A stretch of DNA of 64,000 nucleotides, from assembly GCA_964396245.1 (NCBI GenBank), contig CAYNEO010000005.1, positions 1 through 64,000 on the forward strand, given 5' to 3'. Under the pieces are notes generated by a model, which was not told the origin of the DNA, did not search any database, and was given only the letters and a program-made list of their open reading frames with translations. The stretch comes from CAYNEO01 sp964396245 (GTDB taxonomy: Bacteria; Zixibacteria; MSB-5A5; GN15; FEB-12). The translations under genes and the position numbers were made by a program. Positions 61,036 to 64,000 of this stretch are shown here, piece after piece (position 1 is the stretch's first letter; each line of letters begins with the position of its first letter).

Positions 61036-62325
61036 ATGCAGAAATATATACCTATAGGGCTTTTGCTGATTCTCACGGCACTGCTGGTGGGCGCCGGCTG
61101 CAGCGACCGGGGGACCAACGTCCCGGACACGCCAACGGAGTACGCGGTTGAAAGGTGGCAGATTTCGCCGCTGCTCAATCACGCATTCTCGCCGCCGAGC
61201 CCCGATACGACGTATTCACCGCAACTCTTGATGCAGATTCGTAACGAGAACGACATTCAGGAAATTGCGGCCTACATTCCCAAGGTGGCCATGCCGGCTC
61301 CGCTGGGAGAAGGCAAGAAGGTACCGCTTTTGGTACTGCTTCCGCCGCAGGATGCCGACAAGTATTTCTATTTCGATCACGGGCTCTTGCAGATAGTCGA
61401 GGAATTGACCGAAGAGGGCGTGATTCAGCCGATGGTCATCGCGTGTCTTGGCAATGACCGCGTTTTCGGCGGCTACTTCTTTGGAAACAGCTATCCGGCG
61501 GGATTCTACGATGACATCATTGCCGACACCAGTGAGTACGGTCTCGTTGCCTATCTCAATTCCCGCACAGCGGCCACGATCGATTCTCCGTCGAAACGTG
61601 GCATCGGTGGAATCGGCATGGGTGCTTACGGCGCATTCCGCGCCGTGCTGAAGCATCCTGGCACTTACACGTCCATCGCTGTCGCCGATGGTCCGCTCGA
61701 TTTCGACGGCGGTTTCAACGGCAACCGGGGATTGATCGACTTGTTCGATGATGCCCTCGCTGAACAGGGACTCAGCCCGGCCAATTTTAAGGCGTATGAC
61801 ACATCCGCCGCCTGGCCTGTCTCGCGCCTGTTTATCGGCGGAGCGCTGGCGTTTTCGCCCAATGATACCGCTTGCACGTACCAAATCCTGTTCGGGATAA
61901 AGAGGATAGTCAATATCCTGACGCGGGATCAGATACCGGATAGCACCACGTTGATCGAGGACGTTGTCAAGGCTGACATGGGCGATTGGGATTTTCACCT
62001 GCCGTTCGACGGCTCCGGCGCGGTCTACGAAGGTCCCTACAATATCTGGGACCGGTGGATGGCAAACGACCTCGAGACGCTGCTGGGTGACGCCGGGGCG
62101 GGCCCCCTGGACAACGTGAACATATGGATCGGCACATCGCCGCAGGCGAAATGGGGTTATCACGAGATGACCGAGTCGTGGATCCAGACCCTGCAGAACA
62201 ACAGTTACCAGCCTGATGTGTATCGCTACAACGGGTATGACGGAAAACCGGCAACTGACAATCAATACGTCTATGAGCTTATCAAGCAGATGCTGATTTT
62301 CCATTCGAACAATTTCGGCGACTGA
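61036..62325 (+). CDS. Esterase-like lipoprotein without the nucleophile serine
   Basis: 429 residues. A lipobox LVGAGC puts the lipidated Cys at 22. The body is an esterase-D-like alpha/beta hydrolase (VPLLVLLPPQ, VIACLGNDRVFGGYFFGN). The nucleophile elbow, normally GLSMGGYGA, is GGIGMGAYGA, with Gly194 replacing the Ser. The His and Asp near the end (WGYHEMTESW) may still be there. It is therefore unlikely to hydrolyse esters by the usual route. It is probably a periplasmic partner of the FadL-like barrel gene directly upstream. Followed by a strong terminator. Confidence 0.75.
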   Translation: MQKYIPIGLLLILTALLVGAGCSDRGTNVPDTPTEYAVERWQISPLLNHAFSPPSPDTTYSPQLLMQIRNENDIQEIAAYIPKVAMPAPLGEGKKVPLLVLLPPQDADKYFYFDHGLLQIVEELTEEGVIQPMVIACLGNDRVFGGYFFGNSYPAGFYDDIIADTSEYGLVAYLNSRTAATIDSPSKRGIGGIGMGAYGAFRAVLKHPGTYTSIAVADGPLDFDGGFNGNRGLIDLFDDALAEQGLSPANFKAYDTSAAWPVSRLFIGGALAFSPNDTACTYQILFGIKRIVNILTRDQIPDSTTLIEDVVKADMGDWDFHLPFDGSGAVYEGPYNIWDRWMANDLETLLGDAGAGPLDNVNIWIGTSPQAKWGYHEMTESWIQTLQNNSYQPDVYRYNGYDGKPATDNQYVYELIKQMLIFHSNNFGD

Positions 62326-62343
62326 AATTAGACAGGCTATTAT

Positions 62344-62381
62344 GGCCCGAAGGCTTGACAGTGCTTTCGGGCCTTTTTTTA
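62344..62381 (+). terminator. Intrinsic terminator after the esterase-like gene
   Basis: GGCCCGAA / TTCGGGCC stem (extended by GGC/GCT-type pairs) followed by seven T. It is 19 bases past the stop at 62325 and ends only 17 bases before the bshB1 start. Confidence 0.9.
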
Positions 62382-62383
62382 TT
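62355..62383 (+). promoter_or_regulatory. Possible bshB1 promoter nested in the terminator
   Basis: TTGACA (62355-62360, consensus -35) lies in the terminator loop; TTTATT (62378-62383) follows after 17 bases, matching 4 of 6 bases of the -10. Transcripts would begin about 8 bases before the ATG at 62398, and no Shine-Dalgarno is visible. Confidence 0.45.
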
Positions 62384-62397
62384 TCTGCGCTGATCAT

Positions 62398-63123
62398 ATG
62401 GCTGATACAACGTACGACATACTCTCGATCGGGGCACACCCCGACGATATCGAGGTCGGCACCGGCGGCGTGCTGATCGACCAGGTAAAACGAGGCCGAA
62501 AGTGCGGCATCGTCATTCTCACACAGGGGGAAATGGGAACGGGCGGCACCGCCGAAATTCGCAAGCATGAACTCCATGCCGCCGCAAAAGTTATCGGGGC
62601 TGATATCGTCAAGACATTCGATTGGGGTGACACGCGTCTCGAGGACAGCTATGACAAACGTCTGGCCCTGGCGACAGTCATTCGACAGACCCGGCCCAGG
62701 ATCATCCTTGCCCCCTACCCCCATATCGGTCACGGTCGTCGCCAGTCCCACCCGGACCATGTCGCGGCCGGCGTGATCGCTGTCAACGCCGCCAACCTGG
62801 CGTCACTCAGGAAGGTTCAAATCGAGGGAGAGCGTCACCTGGTCACCCGCATTTTCCACTATTTCCTGCCCCCGGGCGTCTACCCGCATTTCGTGGTGGA
62901 CATATCGGATCACTTTGAGCAGTGGATCGCAGCGCTCTCGGCCCATGAATCCCAGTTCCTCAATCCGGAAAAATCGAGGGATTACATCGACAGTCTGACC
63001 ACGATGGCTAAGTCATTTGGGAACATGGCCCGATGTAGGTACGGGCAGGGGTTCGTCTCGGTCGAACCGATCCAGGTAAAGGATATTCTCTGTCTCGTCG
63101 AGGGTCAGGAAGGCTATCGCTGA
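62398..63123 (+). CDS. bshB1: Bacillithiol biosynthesis deacetylase BshB1 (PIG-L family)
   Basis: 241 residues, typical of BshB1. Zinc motif GAHPDDIEVGTGG (about 12-24), with second motif RRQSHPDHVAAG (about 117-128); TQGEMGTGGTAEIRKHEL is the BshB1 signature. It deacetylates GlcNAc-malate to GlcN-malate in bacillithiol biosynthesis. bshA and bshC are not in the window. The gene has no ribosome site and lies right behind a terminator that may contain its promoter. Confidence 0.9.
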   Translation: MADTTYDILSIGAHPDDIEVGTGGVLIDQVKRGRKCGIVILTQGEMGTGGTAEIRKHELHAAAKVIGADIVKTFDWGDTRLEDSYDKRLALATVIRQTRPRIILAPYPHIGHGRRQSHPDHVAAGVIAVNAANLASLRKVQIEGERHLVTRIFHYFLPPGVYPHFVVDISDHFEQWIAALSAHESQFLNPEKSRDYIDSLTTMAKSFGNMARCRYGQGFVSVEPIQVKDILCLVEGQEGYR

Positions 63124-63135
63124 TCGTCGCCTGTC

Positions 63136-64000
63136 TTATTTCTTCAGCGCACTTCTGAGGATATCAAAAGCTTCTCCCAAATCATTCACCAGATCATCGA
63201 TATTCTCCACGCCGACTGATAGCCGTATCAGCGAATCGGTTACTCCGTGCTTTTCCCGGATCTCCTTTGGAATCGAGGCGTGTGTCATCGATGCCGGATG
63301 GTTTATCAGCGACTCCACGCCCCCGAGCGATTCGGCGAGAATGAATACCCGGGTTGCCATTGCGAATTTCTTCACCTGTTCGAAATCCGCCTTCAGCGTG
63401 AATGAAACCATGCCCCCGGGCAGTGACATCTTATTCGGCACCGGTTTGCCGTCGTGACCGGGATAGAAGATCTTGTCCACGAGATCGACCGTTTCGAGGA
63501 ATTCGACTATTTTGGCGGCGTTAAACGAGTGACGCTCCATACGGAGGGCGAGCGTTTTCACGCCCCTGAGGACGAGCCAGGATTCGAACGGTCCCAGCAT
63601 TCCCCCGACTGCATACTGGCTGAATCGGATTCGTTCCGCGAGGCCGTCATCTCTTACAATCACGGCCCCCGCGATAACATCGCAGTGGCCGCCCAGGTAT
63701 TTTGAGGCGGAATGATGAACGATATCAGCGCCGAGGTCCAGCGGTCTCTGGATGAAAGGGGTCGCAAAGGTGTTATCCACCGCTACAAGGATATTACGCT
63801 TCTTAGCGATTGCGACTGCCTTCTCGATATCGATCACATGCAACAGCGGGTTGGTCGGCGTTTCTATCCAGAACAGCTTCGTATTGGGTTTTATCGCTTG
63901 CTCGAAGTCCGCCGGGTCGCGGCCGTCGACATAATCAAATTCGAAGTTGAAATTGGGACGATAGAGCTTTTCGAACTGCCGGTGGGTACCGCCATAGAGA
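63136..64000 (-). CDS. Cystathionine gamma-synthase/lyase-type PLP enzyme (N-terminus outside window)
   Basis: About 288 C-terminal residues; the frame enters from the right edge. ETPTNPLLHVIDIEKAVAIA, VAVDNTFATPFIQRPLDLGA and the PLP lysine in HHSASKYLGGHCDVIAGA are Cys/Met-metabolism PLP family signatures; the end reads VGVENIDDLVNDLGEAFDIL. MetB, MetC, Cgl and O-acetylhomoserine-type members cannot be told apart from this part. Convergent with bshB1 (12-base gap); both relate to sulfur metabolism. Confidence 0.92.
   Translation of the reverse strand, partial: LYGGTHRQFEKLYRPNFNFEFDYVDGRDPADFEQAIKPNTKLFWIETPTNPLLHVIDIEKAVAIAKKRNILVAVDNTFATPFIQRPLDLGADIVHHSASKYLGGHCDVIAGAVIVRDDGLAERIRFSQYAVGGMLGPFESWLVLRGVKTLALRMERHSFNAAKIVEFLETVDLVDKIFYPGHDGKPVPNKMSLPGGMVSFTLKADFEQVKKFAMATRVFILAESLGGVESLINHPASMTHASIPKEIREKHGVTDSLIRLSVGVENIDDLVNDLGEAFDILRSALKK

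Noticed and set aside
61216..62760. 514-codon open frame on the minus strand
   Set aside because: Antisense across the esterase-like gene, a terminator and bshB1; both plus-strand genes have lipobox or zinc motifs, so this is a shadow.
63774..63782. TTATCCACC in the trans-sulfuration gene, and similar DnaA-like words at 44274, 52514 and 31508
   Set aside because: Isolated near-matches inside genes or single in a gap; no clustering or AT-rich context.

Overview
The window looks like a chromosomal segment of a Gram-negative, probably uncultured bacterium of the FCB superphylum. A Zixibacteria-like lineage is my best guess; nothing here fixes the phylum. The evidence is: secreted proteins ending in a type-A type IX secretion (T9SS) sorting domain with the YPNPFNP signature, combined with dockerin-like and cohesin-like modules; outer-membrane porin, FadL-like and Wzi-like barrels; BshB1 (bacillithiol pathway); Rex; and sigma70-type promoters rather than the Bacteroidetes type. 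Coding strands are moderately GC-rich and genes are densely packed.

Layout. 1-11,734 (minus): five large secreted proteins (one cut by the window edge), several with cohesin-like and dockerin-like domains on the same chain, interrupted by a glycosyltransferase split by an apparent one-base frameshift. 11,735-12,845: gene-poor. 12,846-17,023 (plus): an alpha/beta-hydrolase-like membrane protein without a nucleophile, a flavodiiron protein, a short sugar-phosphate transferase and a DUF21 protein. 17,038-22,556 (minus): porin, DUF58, NfeD-like, isoaspartyl peptidase, an unknown membrane protein and MoxR, probably mostly one operon. 22,557-22,981: AT-rich gap with DnaA-box-like sites. 22,982-32,266 (minus): the classical origin-proximal block rpmH-rnpA-yidD-yidC-mnmE-mnmG-rsmG-parA-parB, continued by an M23 peptidase and a bactofilin, with two parS sites.

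32,377-43,203: Nudix, M24 peptidase, AAA_28 ATPase, a secreted M1-like pseudopeptidase, HflX, a CheY-like receiver, an ECF S-component, a methyltransferase and UvrA. 43,326-51,861: two unknown secreted proteins, Rex with its own operator, alanine racemase, and a small thiol/redox group (FmdB zinc ribbon, DUF302, OsmC, YyaL/DUF255). 51,969-58,882 (minus): an exopolysaccharide export locus (SLBB exporter, an aminotransferase-fold protein lacking the PLP lysine, polyprenyl-phosphate sugar transferase, Wzi-like barrel). 59,530-64,000: FadL-like porin, an esterase-like lipoprotein without the nucleophile serine, BshB1, and a truncated trans-sulfuration enzyme.

A recurring theme is enzyme folds whose catalytic residues are replaced (four cases). 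The best candidates for undescribed biology are the cohesin-plus-dockerin secreted proteins, the M1 pseudopeptidase, the pseudo-aminotransferase in the polysaccharide locus, and the chromosome-segregation/cell-shape operon beside a possible replication origin. No rRNA, tRNA, CRISPR array, insertion sequence or prophage was seen.
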